From the NCBI GenBank assembly GCA_945888325.1, contig CAMDAC010000001.1, positions 267,464 through 331,463 of the forward strand: DNA of 64,000 bases, read 5' to 3'. A program made the translations under genes and the position numbers. The DNA is from Candidatus Sulfopaludibacter sp. SbA3 (lineage in GTDB: Bacteria > Pseudomonadota > Alphaproteobacteria > Caulobacterales > Hyphomonadaceae). The notes under the pieces are model-generated. The model saw only the letters and a program-made list of their open reading frames with translations. It ran no database searches and was not told where the DNA came from. Every line of letters starts with the position of its first letter. Within the stretch, counting starts at the first letter, position 1. Positions 36,060 to 44,307 of the stretch are shown here, in pieces.

Positions 36060-37108
36060 TGCTGGCAGAATTTGGCGCGCGGGCGATCCGGATGCTGCCG
36101 CCCGAGGCGGCGCACAATGCAACGCTCCGCCTGCTGACGAAGGGCATCGGCGTGCCCGCGCGGGCGCCGGCGTTTCCGGCGGGCCTGTCGGTGACGCTGC
36201 CCAAGTCCGGGCTGAAGCTCGCCTCGCCCGTAGGGCTCGCCGCCGGGTTTGACAAGAATTGCGAAGTGCCGGACGCGATGGCGCGGTTCGGTTTCGGCTT
36301 TGTCGAATGCGGCACGGTGACGCCGAAACCGCAGGCGGGCAATCCGAAGCCGCGCCTGTTCCGGCTGGAAGAAGACCGGGCGGTGATCAACCGGATGGGC
36401 TTCAACAATTACGGGCTCGAGTATTTCGTCCGCCGGCTCGCGAAATGTTCACCCGGGGTGCCGGTGGGCGCGAATGTCGGCGCCAACAAGGATTCGGAAG
36501 ACCGCACGCAGGACTATGTCACCGGCATCGAGGCGGTAGCGCCGCATGCGGACTATATCACGATCAATATCTCCTCGCCGAACACGCCGGGCCTGCGCGG
36601 CCTGCAGGACAAGGCCTCGCTGACCGCGCTGCTGACGCGTTGCGGCGCAGCGGACCGGAAAGGCAAGCCGGTCTTCCTGAAAGTGGCGCCGGATCTCGAT
36701 GCCGAGGCGATTGCCGACATCTGCGGCGTGGTGCGCAGGGAGGGGGGCTGGCTCGCGGGTTTGATCATCTCCAATACGACGCTGGCGCGGCCCTCCACGC
36801 TGCAGAACGAGCAGAAAGCGCAGGCGGGCGGGCTTTCGGGCGCGCCGCTGTTTCATCCGTCCACGGCAGTGCTGACGCGGTTTGCCCGCGAGCTTCGGGG
36901 CGAGTTTGACCTGATTGGCGCCGGCGGCATTGCGTCCGGCGCAGACGCGTACCGCAAGCTGCGCGCCGGAGCACATGCCGTGCAGCTTTACTCGATGCTG
37001 GTCTATGAGGGCCCGGGCCTTGCGGCGCGGATTGCCGGCGAGCTCGACGCCGCGCGGGCGAAGGACGGTTTTGCCTTGATCGCCGAGGCGACTGGCAAAG
37101 ACCTCTAG
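36059..37108 (+). CDS. pyrD: Dihydroorotate dehydrogenase (quinone), class 2
   Basis: A 349-residue membrane-associated flavoprotein oxidising dihydroorotate to orotate with ubiquinone. The N-terminal helices (LAEFGARAIRMLPPEAAHNATLR) form the membrane-binding tunnel of class 2 enzymes, followed by SPVGLAAGFDKN, INRMGFNNYG and NISSPNTPGLRGLQ with the catalytic Ser. FMN-binding Lys and the IGAGGIASGADAYRK phosphate loop are present. The ATG overlaps the DUF952 stop. Its own stop is shared with the convergent methyltransferase (CTAG). Confidence 0.95.
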   Translation: MLAEFGARAIRMLPPEAAHNATLRLLTKGIGVPARAPAFPAGLSVTLPKSGLKLASPVGLAAGFDKNCEVPDAMARFGFGFVECGTVTPKPQAGNPKPRLFRLEEDRAVINRMGFNNYGLEYFVRRLAKCSPGVPVGANVGANKDSEDRTQDYVTGIEAVAPHADYITINISSPNTPGLRGLQDKASLTALLTRCGAADRKGKPVFLKVAPDLDAEAIADICGVVRREGGWLAGLIISNTTLARPSTLQNEQKAQAGGLSGAPLFHPSTAVLTRFARELRGEFDLIGAGGIASGADAYRKLRAGAHAVQLYSMLVYEGPGLAARIAGELDAARAKDGFALIAEATGKDL

Positions 37109-37815
37109 TCGATCGAATCCACGCGTACGGCGACGCAGCCGTCGACGGCAGTCATCGCAATGTAGGTATACTTCACGTTCCGGGCACTGACGAATTCCTG
37201 CCAGGCCTTGTACTCGTGGTGGCGCCAGCTCGGATAGTTGAAATACTCATCGAACATCACGACGGAGCCCGGGACCAGACGGTCGCCGGCAAGGTCGAGG
37301 ATGATCTTGGTGCCGCCATAGAGATCGCAGTCGATGTGCAGCAGGCTGATCGGACCGGGATGGGCGGCGAGGAATCCGGGGAGTGTCTTGTCGAACCAGC
37401 CGACGTGCAGTTTCACGTTGGAGGGCACTTCCGGAAGCTGCTGCTTCTGGGAAAAGGCGCCGCGGCGTTCGAGGTGGCCAGTCCAGTCCTCGGGCAGGCC
37501 TTCGAAACTGTCGAAGCCGTGCACCTGAGCTTTGGTGCGCGCGGCGATCTGGCGGATCGAATTGCCGCCGGCGACGCCGAACTCGAGGAACAGGCCGGCG
37601 GGTGGGGCGCGTTCCATCAGGAAGGCGATATAGGCCGGGTAGCTCTCGAAGATCATCGCCTCTGGCATGTTGGCCTGGGCATAGTCGGCCGCTTCGTTCA
37701 GGGCGCGGAGCTGCAGCTGGTAGAGGAGGTTGCGGCCATAGTTCTTGTAGATGATGCGCCGCATCAACCGCTGCACCAGCGTGCGTTTCTGTTTGGTCGG
37801 CGGCGTACGGGCCAT
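37105..37815 (-). CDS. Class I SAM-dependent methyltransferase, TylF/MycF type
   Basis: A 236-residue protein of the TylF/macrocin O-methyltransferase type. FLEFGVAGGNSIRQIA is the SAM-binding glycine-rich motif, VHGFDSFEGLPEDW and LLHIDCDLYGGTKIILDL give the metal-dependent core, and VMFDEYFNYPSWRHHE carries the catalytic metal ligands. Relatives methylate sugars in antibiotics or surface polysaccharides. The start ATG 37815 was chosen because the upstream extension is Pro/Arg-rich and lacks homology. Its stop is shared with pyrD. Confidence 0.82.
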   Translation of the reverse strand: MARTPPTKQKRTLVQRLMRRIIYKNYGRNLLYQLQLRALNEAADYAQANMPEAMIFESYPAYIAFLMERAPPAGLFLEFGVAGGNSIRQIAARTKAQVHGFDSFEGLPEDWTGHLERRGAFSQKQQLPEVPSNVKLHVGWFDKTLPGFLAAHPGPISLLHIDCDLYGGTKIILDLAGDRLVPGSVVMFDEYFNYPSWRHHEYKAWQEFVSARNVKYTYIAMTAVDGCVAVRVDSID

Positions 37816-37875
37816 GGGGCGCTCCGGTTTTGGCGAAGCGCCCTCTTTAGCGAGCGGTCTGCCGCGCGGCAATCA

Positions 37876-38973
37876 TCAGAGTACAACGACCTGACGGGCG
37901 ACGGTGCCCTTGTTGTTTTTCAGGTTTTGCATCGCGCCGGTGATGCCGTCGAGGCCGATCCGGTCCGAAATCAGGTCGTCGAGGTGCAGCTTGCCCTGCC
38001 GGTAGAGATCGACGAAGCGCGGGAAGTCGATGCGGAACCGGTTCGAGCCCATCACGGCGCCTTGCAGGCGTTTCTCGGTGACGAGGAGTTCGATGCCCGG
38101 AATCTCGATGTTCACGCCCGGCGAGATCATGCCGATGATGGTGGCGACGCCGCGCGGGCGAAGCATGTGGTAGGCCATCTCGGCCGTCTGCTTGCTGCCG
38201 ACGCATTCGAAGGAATAGTGCACGCCGCCCTTGGTCAGTTCCTTGACCTGCTCGATGGCATTGCCGGATTTCGGGTTGACCGTGTCGGTGGCGCCGAAGC
38301 GGGTGGCGAGCTGGAGTTTCTCCGGCGAGAGGTCGACCGCGATGATGCGCGAGGCGCCGGCAATGGCCGCGCCGTTGATCGCCGCGAGGCCGACGCCGCC
38401 GCAGCCGATAACGGCGACGGTGGAGCCGGGCTCGACCTTGGCGGAATGGAAGACCGAGCCGACCCCGGTGATGACGCCGCAGCCGATCAGGCAGGCGCGG
38501 TCCAGCGGCATGTCCTTGTCGATGGCGCAGAGGGCGTTCTCGTGGACGAGGATCTGCTCGGCGAAGGACGAGAGGTTCAGGAACTGGCCGACCTTTTCCT
38601 TGCCAATGGAGAGGCGCGGGGCTTCGTCAGGGCGGCGCTTGAACTGGTCGCCATTGACGGTGTGGCAGACCGACATGTGGCCGGTGAGGCAGTATTCGCA
38701 GACGCCGCAGAAGGGCGAGAGGATGGAGATGACATGGTCGCCGGGCTTCACGGCCGAGACCATCGAGCCGACCTGTTCGACGACGCCGGCGCTTTCATGG
38801 CCGAGGATGACGGGCATCTCGGTCGGGAAATTGCCGTCCCAGAAGTGTACGTCGGAGTGGCAGACACCGATCGCCTTCAGGCGCACGAGCACTTCGCGCG
38901 GGCCGGGCTTGGAGATGGTGACGTCCTCGATCGACAGAGGCTTGTTGGCCTCCCGCATCACGGCAGCTTTCAT
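37876..38973 (-). CDS. Zinc-dependent alcohol dehydrogenase (MDR)
   Basis: A 365-residue medium-chain dehydrogenase. The catalytic zinc ligands are in GVCHSDVHFWDG and VILGHESAGVVE, with the third in LIGCGVITG; the structural zinc site is C-x2-C-x2-C-x7-C in FCGVCEYCLTGHMSVC. The NAD fold reads AVIGCGGVGLAAINGA with the acidic Asp in IAVDLSPEKL. The C-terminus NLKNNKGTVARQVVVL is typical. Probable substrate: primary alcohols or aldehydes; exact one not inferable. An XRE-type regulator lies upstream on the same strand, 92 bases away, and could control it. Confidence 0.9.
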   Translation of the reverse strand: MKAAVMREANKPLSIEDVTISKPGPREVLVRLKAIGVCHSDVHFWDGNFPTEMPVILGHESAGVVEQVGSMVSAVKPGDHVISILSPFCGVCEYCLTGHMSVCHTVNGDQFKRRPDEAPRLSIGKEKVGQFLNLSSFAEQILVHENALCAIDKDMPLDRACLIGCGVITGVGSVFHSAKVEPGSTVAVIGCGGVGLAAINGAAIAGASRIIAVDLSPEKLQLATRFGATDTVNPKSGNAIEQVKELTKGGVHYSFECVGSKQTAEMAYHMLRPRGVATIIGMISPGVNIEIPGIELLVTEKRLQGAVMGSNRFRIDFPRFVDLYRQGKLHLDDLISDRIGLDGITGAMQNLKNNKGTVARQVVVL

Positions 38974-39065
38974 GGCGTGTTTCCTCCGGTTTTATGTCCG
39001 CCTGTGTTCAGGCTGTTGCGGCAAGTGTCGCGCAAGGTGGGGGCATTGACCAGAGTGACGCTGCG

Positions 39066-39890
39066 TTAGCCGGCCATCGCCTTCAGGGCGGCGCGGGTCG
39101 CGTCGTCGGCGGGGAAGAGGAGTTCAAGGCGCAGGTCGCGGATGGTGACGTCTTCGCTGGTGCCGAAATGGGCGATGGTGGAGAGGAAGCTCAACTGGCC
39201 GCCGGGGACGTTGATGATCAGCGGCACGAGCGGGCGGCGGGGCGCGCCGCCGGGCAGGGGGTGGCGCAGGCTGGCGGCGTCAAGGGCGGTGAGGAGGTCT
39301 CGCAGGACCAGGTCGCCGGCCGCTTCGAGGGCTTCGAGGGCGATGCGGCCGCGCATCTCGTGGACGACTTCGGGGAGGTTCGCGATCATCGCATCGGCGA
39401 CGGGGTTGTCCGTCAGCATGCGGACGAGGCTGGTTTCGCCGGTTTCGGCTTGCAGAGGCGTGAGCAAGGCGGCGGCGGTGGCATTCGTGCCGCGCACGCG
39501 CCAGTGACGGTCGCACAGGATGGCGGGCCAAGGGGCGTGGCGGTCCATCATTTCCTTCAGGATGGCACGGAAAGGGCCGAGCGCGTCGGAGTCCAGCGGC
39601 GAGGCGGGGAAGACGGCGGCATAGCCGGCCGCCTGCAACAGCGCGTTCTGGCTGCCGAGGGGGAGGGTCAGGCCTTCGGAGATCTGCAGCACCATTTCGC
39701 GGCTCGGCTTCGCGCGGCCGGTTTCGAGGAAAGAGAGGTGGCGGGCGGAGACCTCGCAATCGAGGGCAAGGTCCAGCTGGCTCATCCGGCGCGCGGCGCG
39801 GAAACGGCGCAGGAGGGCGGCAAAGGCATCGCTTTCGGCGGCGGGCGGGGCGGGGTCACGCAGGCTCATGGGCAGCATGCTCGCAGGCAC
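39066..39890 (-). CDS. XRE-type regulator with MmyB-like ligand domain
   Basis: A 274-residue transcriptional regulator. The N-terminal helix-turn-helix is RMSQLDLALDCEVSARHLSFLETGRAKPS (in part: SARHLSFLETGRAKPS), followed by the MmyB-type domain with WPAILCDRHWRVRGTNATAAALL and PGGQLSFLSTIAHFGT, as in actinobacterial and alphaproteobacterial MmyB/MLTR proteins, which bind unknown small ligands. It sits upstream of the alcohol dehydrogenase on the same strand. An in-frame ATG at 39869 is an alternative start. Confidence 0.85.
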   Translation of the reverse strand: MPASMLPMSLRDPAPPAAESDAFAALLRRFRAARRMSQLDLALDCEVSARHLSFLETGRAKPSREMVLQISEGLTLPLGSQNALLQAAGYAAVFPASPLDSDALGPFRAILKEMMDRHAPWPAILCDRHWRVRGTNATAAALLTPLQAETGETSLVRMLTDNPVADAMIANLPEVVHEMRGRIALEALEAAGDLVLRDLLTALDAASLRHPLPGGAPRRPLVPLIINVPGGQLSFLSTIAHFGTSEDVTIRDLRLELLFPADDATRAALKAMAG

Positions 39891-39977
39891 GCGCGCGCGA
39901 GTCCATGACCTCGCAGGTAATTGCGCAGCTTACGCCGACGGGGCGAGGATGAGGCAACGTCAAGACAGGAGCGACGC

Positions 39978-40403
39978 ATGACCGGGCTTTGGAAAACATG
40001 GATCACCCTCTGGTGCTGGGGTGTCGTTCTCTTCGGCGCGGTGCTGGCGACGGCGGGCGTGCCGGCACTCGATGGCCTTGTTCGCGCGCTCTACGCAATT
40101 CTTAGCGCCCAACCGCTGCCAGACGCATTCCTGGATGCGCCGGGGATGCGCTTCTCGGTGGCGCTGATGGGCGCCGTGTCGCTCGGATGGGGCTTCACCG
40201 TGCTGTTCCTGCTGCCGGCGATCCATGCGGCCGGCGCGCCGGCCTGGCGCGGACTGACGGCGGCGGTGGTGATCTGGTTCGTGATCGACGGGGCGCTGTC
40301 AGCCGCGACGGGTTTCGCCCTCAACATCGTCCCGAATACGGCGCTGGCGACTGCCTACTTCGTGCCGCTGCTGGCCAGCGGCGCGCTGAAATCCGCTCAC
40401 TGA
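39978..40403 (+). CDS. Small four-helix membrane protein
   Basis: A 141-residue integral membrane protein with helices at about 7-27 (TWITLWCWGVVLFGAVLATA), 60-82 (VALMGAVSLGWGFTVLFLLPA), 90-112 and 117-136. No family motif recognised, and no charged catalytic residues stand out. The ATG at 39978 follows a GGAGCGAC box; an upstream ATG in frame (39921) would add a polar leader. It precedes the NTF2/LEH-like gene by 23 bases, suggesting co-expression. Confidence 0.65.
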   Translation: MTGLWKTWITLWCWGVVLFGAVLATAGVPALDGLVRALYAILSAQPLPDAFLDAPGMRFSVALMGAVSLGWGFTVLFLLPAIHAAGAPAWRGLTAAVVIWFVIDGALSAATGFALNIVPNTALATAYFVPLLASGALKSAH

Positions 40404-40426
40404 TCCCCAGGCCAAGGAGACCTGAC

Positions 40427-40813
40427 ATGACGACGACCCAGATATCTGCCGCAGAAGCGGTGCATGCCTTTCTCAATGCCGTGACGGCGTTCGACTATGA
40501 CGCCGCTATGACGCTGATCGCGGACGGCTGCGAATACGAGAACATGCCGATGGGCAAGGCGATTGGCCCGGCCGGGGTGCGCGGCGTGCTGGAGCCGTTC
40601 TTCTCGCCGACGCTGGAGAACGAGTTCCTGATCCTCCGGGAACTGACGAACGGAAATACCGTGTTCACCGAGCGGCTCGACCGCCACCGCCTCGCCACCG
40701 GCTGGGTCGAGTTGCCGGTGGCGGGCGTCTGGGTCGTCGAGAACGGGCTGATCACCGTCTGGCGCGAGTATTTCGACGCCGCAACGATCCTCTCGAAATG
40801 GCCCGCGCCTTAG
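40427..40813 (+). CDS. Limonene-1,2-epoxide hydrolase/NTF2-like protein
   Basis: A 128-residue cone-fold protein of the limonene-epoxide hydrolase type. It opens AEAVHAFLNAVTAFDYDAAMTLIADGCEYENMPMG (in part: AFDYDAAMTLIADGCEYEN), then GPAGVRGVLEPFF, RLDRHRLATGWVELPVAG with the Arg-Asp pair and VWREYFDAATILS, all matching catalytic Asp-Arg-Asp members. Substrate unknown; relatives open epoxides of terpenes or steroids. An AGGAGA box precedes the ATG. It follows the small membrane protein gene and is convergent with the alkaline phosphatase gene, 4 bases apart. Confidence 0.82.
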   Translation: MTTTQISAAEAVHAFLNAVTAFDYDAAMTLIADGCEYENMPMGKAIGPAGVRGVLEPFFSPTLENEFLILRELTNGNTVFTERLDRHRLATGWVELPVAGVWVVENGLITVWREYFDAATILSKWPAP

Positions 40814-40817
40814 CGGA

Positions 40818-42404
40818 TCAGTAGGTCGGGGCCGGGATCAGCCCGAGGGCGCGGCCCATGACGTGGAAGAGTTCGTTCTGCTCGATCACGCCGGTGACGA
40901 GATTGGCGCCCGGACCGGAGGCGAGGGCGGCCACGTCCTCGCCTCCATGCGTTTCCGAGTACATCGGCACGAGGGCGGGCTGGCGGAAGTCCGGCGCCAG
41001 CGTGTCGACGCCGGTGAGATCCTGACGCGTGCAATCGAAGACCGGTTTTCCGTCGGCGTCCTTGCCGTTCTCGCGGCAGGCGCCGGGGCCATTGGCATAG
41101 CCCAGCGTCGTGTACGCAAGGCCGTCGGCGCCGGCGGAACCGCCTTCGCCGCCGATGCCGGAGGCGGAGATGCCGAGGATCGGGTTGTTGCGCTGGGCAT
41201 AGCCGGCGATCGTCAGCGTGTGCGAGTGGTCGGCGGTGACGATGATCAGCGTTTCTTCCGGGTTGGTCATTTCGAGCGCGGTGGCGATCGCGGCGTCGAA
41301 GGCCATCGCGTCTTCCAGCGCGCGGATGGCGTTGCCGCCATGGTGGGCATGGTCGATGCGGCCGCCTTCGACCATCAGGACATAGCCGTCCTCGTCCTGC
41401 GACAGGCGGGTGATCGCGGCGCGGGTCATGTCGGCGATATGGGGCTCGCCTGCAGTATCCTTCTCGCGGTCGAGCTCGTATTGCATGTGCGACGGCTCGA
41501 ACAGGCCGAGCAGTTTGACGCCCGTGGTGAAGTCGGTCGCCTCGAAGCCGGCCTTGTCGAAGACGAACTTGTGGTCAGGCGACTTGGCGGTCCATTCTTC
41601 GGTGAGGTTGCGGCCGTCGGCGCGGTCGCCGGTCTTGCCATCATATTCCGGGTCCGGTGTTTCCTTGGTGAGGAATTTCGACCGGCCGCCGCCGAGGAGG
41701 ATGTCGAAGCTGCCTTCCGGCCATTCGATCAGCTGGCGGGCGATGTCCTTGCAGGTGTCCGAGGAGGCGCCCTTCATGTCACTGTCGGCTTCCCAGTCGC
41801 GCAGCGGCACCTTGGCGTAGGCGGAGGCGGGCGTCGCGTGGGTGATGCGGGCGGTCGAGACGAGGCCGGTCGAGAGGCCTGCGCGGGCGGCGAGTTCGAA
41901 CAGCGTTTCAACTTCCGTACCCGGAACACTGGCGCAGTTGCCATAGCTGACGCTGCTGTTCACACCGAGCACGCCCGAGAGGGTCTTGACGCCGCTGACC
42001 ATGGCGACGGCGGTGCCGGCCGAGTCGGGGATCTGGAAATTGTGGCTGTAGGTTTTCGACAGCGCCGAATACGGCAGGTCGTCCATCGCCAGGTGGTGGC
42101 TCTCGCCGTCTTCGCCGGCGGACTGGCCGGCATAGATGCGGGCCGCAGTGATGGTGGAGATGCCCATGCCATCGCCGATGAACAGGATGACGTTCTTCGC
42201 AGGCTTTGCGCCGCGCGCCGCGATGCGGGCGTCCACGGCGGCGGCGGCGCTGGTGTAGTAGCTGTCGGCGGACTGTTTCGGCAGGGCGGCTTCGCGGTCC
42301 GGGACGAGTTGTGCGTCTGCTTGCGGCGGCGCGGCTTCCGGCGGGGTCGCGCAGGCGGCGAGGACGGCTAGGCTGGCGGCGAGGGCGGCGAGGGATGGGC
42401 GCAT
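40818..42404 (-). CDS. Alkaline phosphatase, lipoprotein
   Basis: A 528-residue alkaline phosphatase-like hydrolase. A lipoprotein signal with lipobox LAAC (Cys18) anchors it in the outer envelope. Metal site and nucleophile: NVILFIGDGMGISTITAARIY, PDSAGTAVAMVSG with the catalytic Ser, VEGGRIDHAHHGGNA, VTADHSHTLTIAGY and SETHGGEDVAAL. Length fits the PhoA-like family. It releases phosphate from monoesters in the periplasm; regulation by phosphate starvation is likely from the family, but no Pho box was verified. It is preceded on the same strand by the EamA/gluQ genes and ends 4 bases from the convergent NTF2-like gene. Confidence 0.9.
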   Translation of the reverse strand: MRPSLAALAASLAVLAACATPPEAAPPQADAQLVPDREAALPKQSADSYYTSAAAAVDARIAARGAKPAKNVILFIGDGMGISTITAARIYAGQSAGEDGESHHLAMDDLPYSALSKTYSHNFQIPDSAGTAVAMVSGVKTLSGVLGVNSSVSYGNCASVPGTEVETLFELAARAGLSTGLVSTARITHATPASAYAKVPLRDWEADSDMKGASSDTCKDIARQLIEWPEGSFDILLGGGRSKFLTKETPDPEYDGKTGDRADGRNLTEEWTAKSPDHKFVFDKAGFEATDFTTGVKLLGLFEPSHMQYELDREKDTAGEPHIADMTRAAITRLSQDEDGYVLMVEGGRIDHAHHGGNAIRALEDAMAFDAAIATALEMTNPEETLIIVTADHSHTLTIAGYAQRNNPILGISASGIGGEGGSAGADGLAYTTLGYANGPGACRENGKDADGKPVFDCTRQDLTGVDTLAPDFRQPALVPMYSETHGGEDVAALASGPGANLVTGVIEQNELFHVMGRALGLIPAPTY

Positions 42405-42467
42405 GGATCGGCTCCGGTCAGCATCTGTCCTGACGCCATAGCCCAGCTTCGTGACAGTTGCGACCCG

Positions 42468-43385
42468 TCACGCGGCGGGCAGGGCGCGCGTGCGCTGTTT
42501 CTGCTGTGCAAGCCAGACGGCAACAAGGATCGCGCCTGCCCCAGCGGCCTGGATCGTGGTCAGCGGTTCCTTGAACAGGGACCAGGAGATCGCGGCGGCG
42601 ACGACGGGTTGGGCGAGGACAAGGATGCCGGCGACGGCCGTGTCGGTGGAGCCGAGGCCGGAGATGATGAGGCCTTGCCCCGCGACCTGCACGACGATGG
42701 CGAGGGCGAGCGGCACGAGGAAGCCGGCGGGCGTCTTCGGCATGAAATCCTCGCCCGAAAGCAGCACGACGAAGAAGGCGAGGGCAGCTTCGAACACGCT
42801 GAGCCAGAACATCGCTTCAAGCCCGCCAAGCGTGCGGCGGGCGAGTTTCGAGAACAGCATGTAGAAGGAGACGAAGACGGCGGCCGCCAGCGCGAAGAGA
42901 TCGCCGCGCAGCGCGCCGGGATGGGTGCCGTCTCCGCCGAGGGACAGGGCCGCAGCGCCGAGGATGGCGAGACCGGCGGCGAGGGCCCAGTTGAGGCCGG
43001 GACGTTCCTTGAGGAAAGCCCATGCGGCAAGGCCGACGAGGACGTTGCCGAGATTGACGATGAAGGTGGCGTTGGACACGCTCGTCATCGTCAGGGCCCA
43101 GTGCCAGAGCGCCATGTCGAGCGTGAAGAAGAACGCGGCGAGGAAGACGGCGATGTTGGGCCTCGCAGGCAGGCGCCGGTCGACCGCGAGGACGAGGATC
43201 AGCAGCATCGGCACGGCGAAGAGGTAGCGCCAGAAGGCGATGGCCTGAGGGCCGAGTTCATCAAGGCCGAGGCGCAGGCCGATGGGCGCAAAGCCGAGCG
43301 CGATGCCGCCGCCAAGCACCATCAGCGGTCCGAGCCAGGGGCGCGGCTGGCGGACGGGGCGAGGCTGGGGAACGGCGTTGGTCAT
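42468..43385 (-). CDS. EamA/DMT family transporter
   Basis: A 305-residue inner-membrane protein with about ten transmembrane helices in two EamA repeats (PLMVLGGGIALGFAPIGLRL in the first; GDLFALAAAVFVSFYMLFSKLA in the second). The family exports amino acids, nucleosides or other metabolites; substrate unknown. Its start overlaps the gluQ stop (ATGA), so it is the second gene of a gluQ operon and lies about 60 bases upstream of the alkaline phosphatase gene. Confidence 0.88.
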   Translation of the reverse strand: MTNAVPQPRPVRQPRPWLGPLMVLGGGIALGFAPIGLRLGLDELGPQAIAFWRYLFAVPMLLILVLAVDRRLPARPNIAVFLAAFFFTLDMALWHWALTMTSVSNATFIVNLGNVLVGLAAWAFLKERPGLNWALAAGLAILGAAALSLGGDGTHPGALRGDLFALAAAVFVSFYMLFSKLARRTLGGLEAMFWLSVFEAALAFFVVLLSGEDFMPKTPAGFLVPLALAIVVQVAGQGLIISGLGSTDTAVAGILVLAQPVVAAAISWSLFKEPLTTIQAAGAGAILVAVWLAQQKQRTRALPAA

Positions 43386-44218
43386 GCGGCGCGGGTCATC
43401 GCGCGAATATCGTCCGGCGTCATCCCTTCTTTGCGGTAGTCGGCGAGGCTCTTGTCGCCAAAGCGTTTGGAGAGTTTCTTCCCGTCCGGACCCAGGATCA
43501 GCGGATGGAAGCGGTATACGGGCGAGGGCCAGCCCATCAGGGCCTGCAATAGCGCGTGGATGGCGGTTACCTCGCGCAGGTCTTCGCCCCGGATGATGTG
43601 GGTGATGCCTTGCAGGGCGTCATCATGGCAGCAGGCAAGGTGATAGCTCGTCGGCGTGTCCTTGCGGGCGAGAACGACATCGCCGAACCGGTTCGGCCGG
43701 GCGGGAACGGCGCGGGGGCCGGCGGTGGTCCATTCGGTGTAGGCGAGGTCGCGGTAAGCCGGGCCGAGGGCGCCCCGCGCGGCGTCCAGCGACAGGCGCC
43801 AGGCATTGGGGGCGTTGTGGGCGAGGCGTTCGGCCTCTTCCGCCGGGCCGAGGGGGTGGCTGACAAGGCCGCCTTCGTCCGGATCGGCGCCGGCGGGCAG
43901 GCGGGCGGCGATCTCGCGGCGGGTGAGAAAGCAGCGATACACAAGTCCCCGGGCGCGAAGTGCGTTGAGAACTGTGCTATAGTCCCCGAAATGGTCCGAC
44001 TGGCGGCGCACCTCGCCGCTCCACTCCAGTCCCAGCCAGGCAAGGTCTTCCAGAAGGGAAGCCTCGAACTCCGGGCGGCAGCGCGTCTGGTCGATATCCT
44101 CGATCCGGAGCCGCACTTCCCCGCCTTCGGTCCGGGCCGCGTCCCAGACCGCAAAGGCGGAGGCGGCATGCCCAAGATGCAGGCGGCCGGTGGGGGAAGG
44201 GGCGAAGCGGGTGCGCAA
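43382..44218 (-). CDS. gluQ: Glutamyl-Q tRNA(Asp) synthetase
   Basis: A 278-residue enzyme adding glutamate to the queuosine of tRNA(Asp). It resembles the catalytic half of GluRS: the signature TRFAPSPTGRLHLGHAASAF (HIGH as HLGH), RIEDIDQTRCRPEFE, SYHLACCHDDALQGITHIIRG and the KMSKS-like KKLSKRFGDKSL. The zinc-binding cysteines of many GluQ (YPCxC and a later YxxxC) are largely replaced here (YRCFLTRREI; VSHPLG), so this is probably a zinc-free form. I propose a TTG start (44218), giving MRTRFAPSPTG, with AGGA 11 bases upstream; the longer frame has no homology. Confidence 0.85.
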   Translation of the reverse strand: MRTRFAPSPTGRLHLGHAASAFAVWDAARTEGGEVRLRIEDIDQTRCRPEFEASLLEDLAWLGLEWSGEVRRQSDHFGDYSTVLNALRARGLVYRCFLTRREIAARLPAGADPDEGGLVSHPLGPAEEAERLAHNAPNAWRLSLDAARGALGPAYRDLAYTEWTTAGPRAVPARPNRFGDVVLARKDTPTSYHLACCHDDALQGITHIIRGEDLREVTAIHALLQALMGWPSPVYRFHPLILGPDGKKLSKRFGDKSLADYRKEGMTPDDIRAMTRAA

Positions 44219-44307
44219 GACGGGTAGGGTCCTGAGAATACAGAGTTTCACTGTTGCAAGGATTTGGTAAGAAACGTATCGCCTTGAGGCATTAGAGGGT
44301 AGCTGAG

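Noticed and set aside
37216..39069. 617-residue open frame antisense to the TylF methyltransferase and alcohol dehydrogenase
   Set aside because: Overlaps two well-supported genes on the other strand; composition is that of a shadow frame.
40863..42371. 502-residue open frame antisense to alkaline phosphatase
   Set aside because: The sense gene has every catalytic motif; the antisense product is Gly/Arg/Val-rich without motifs.
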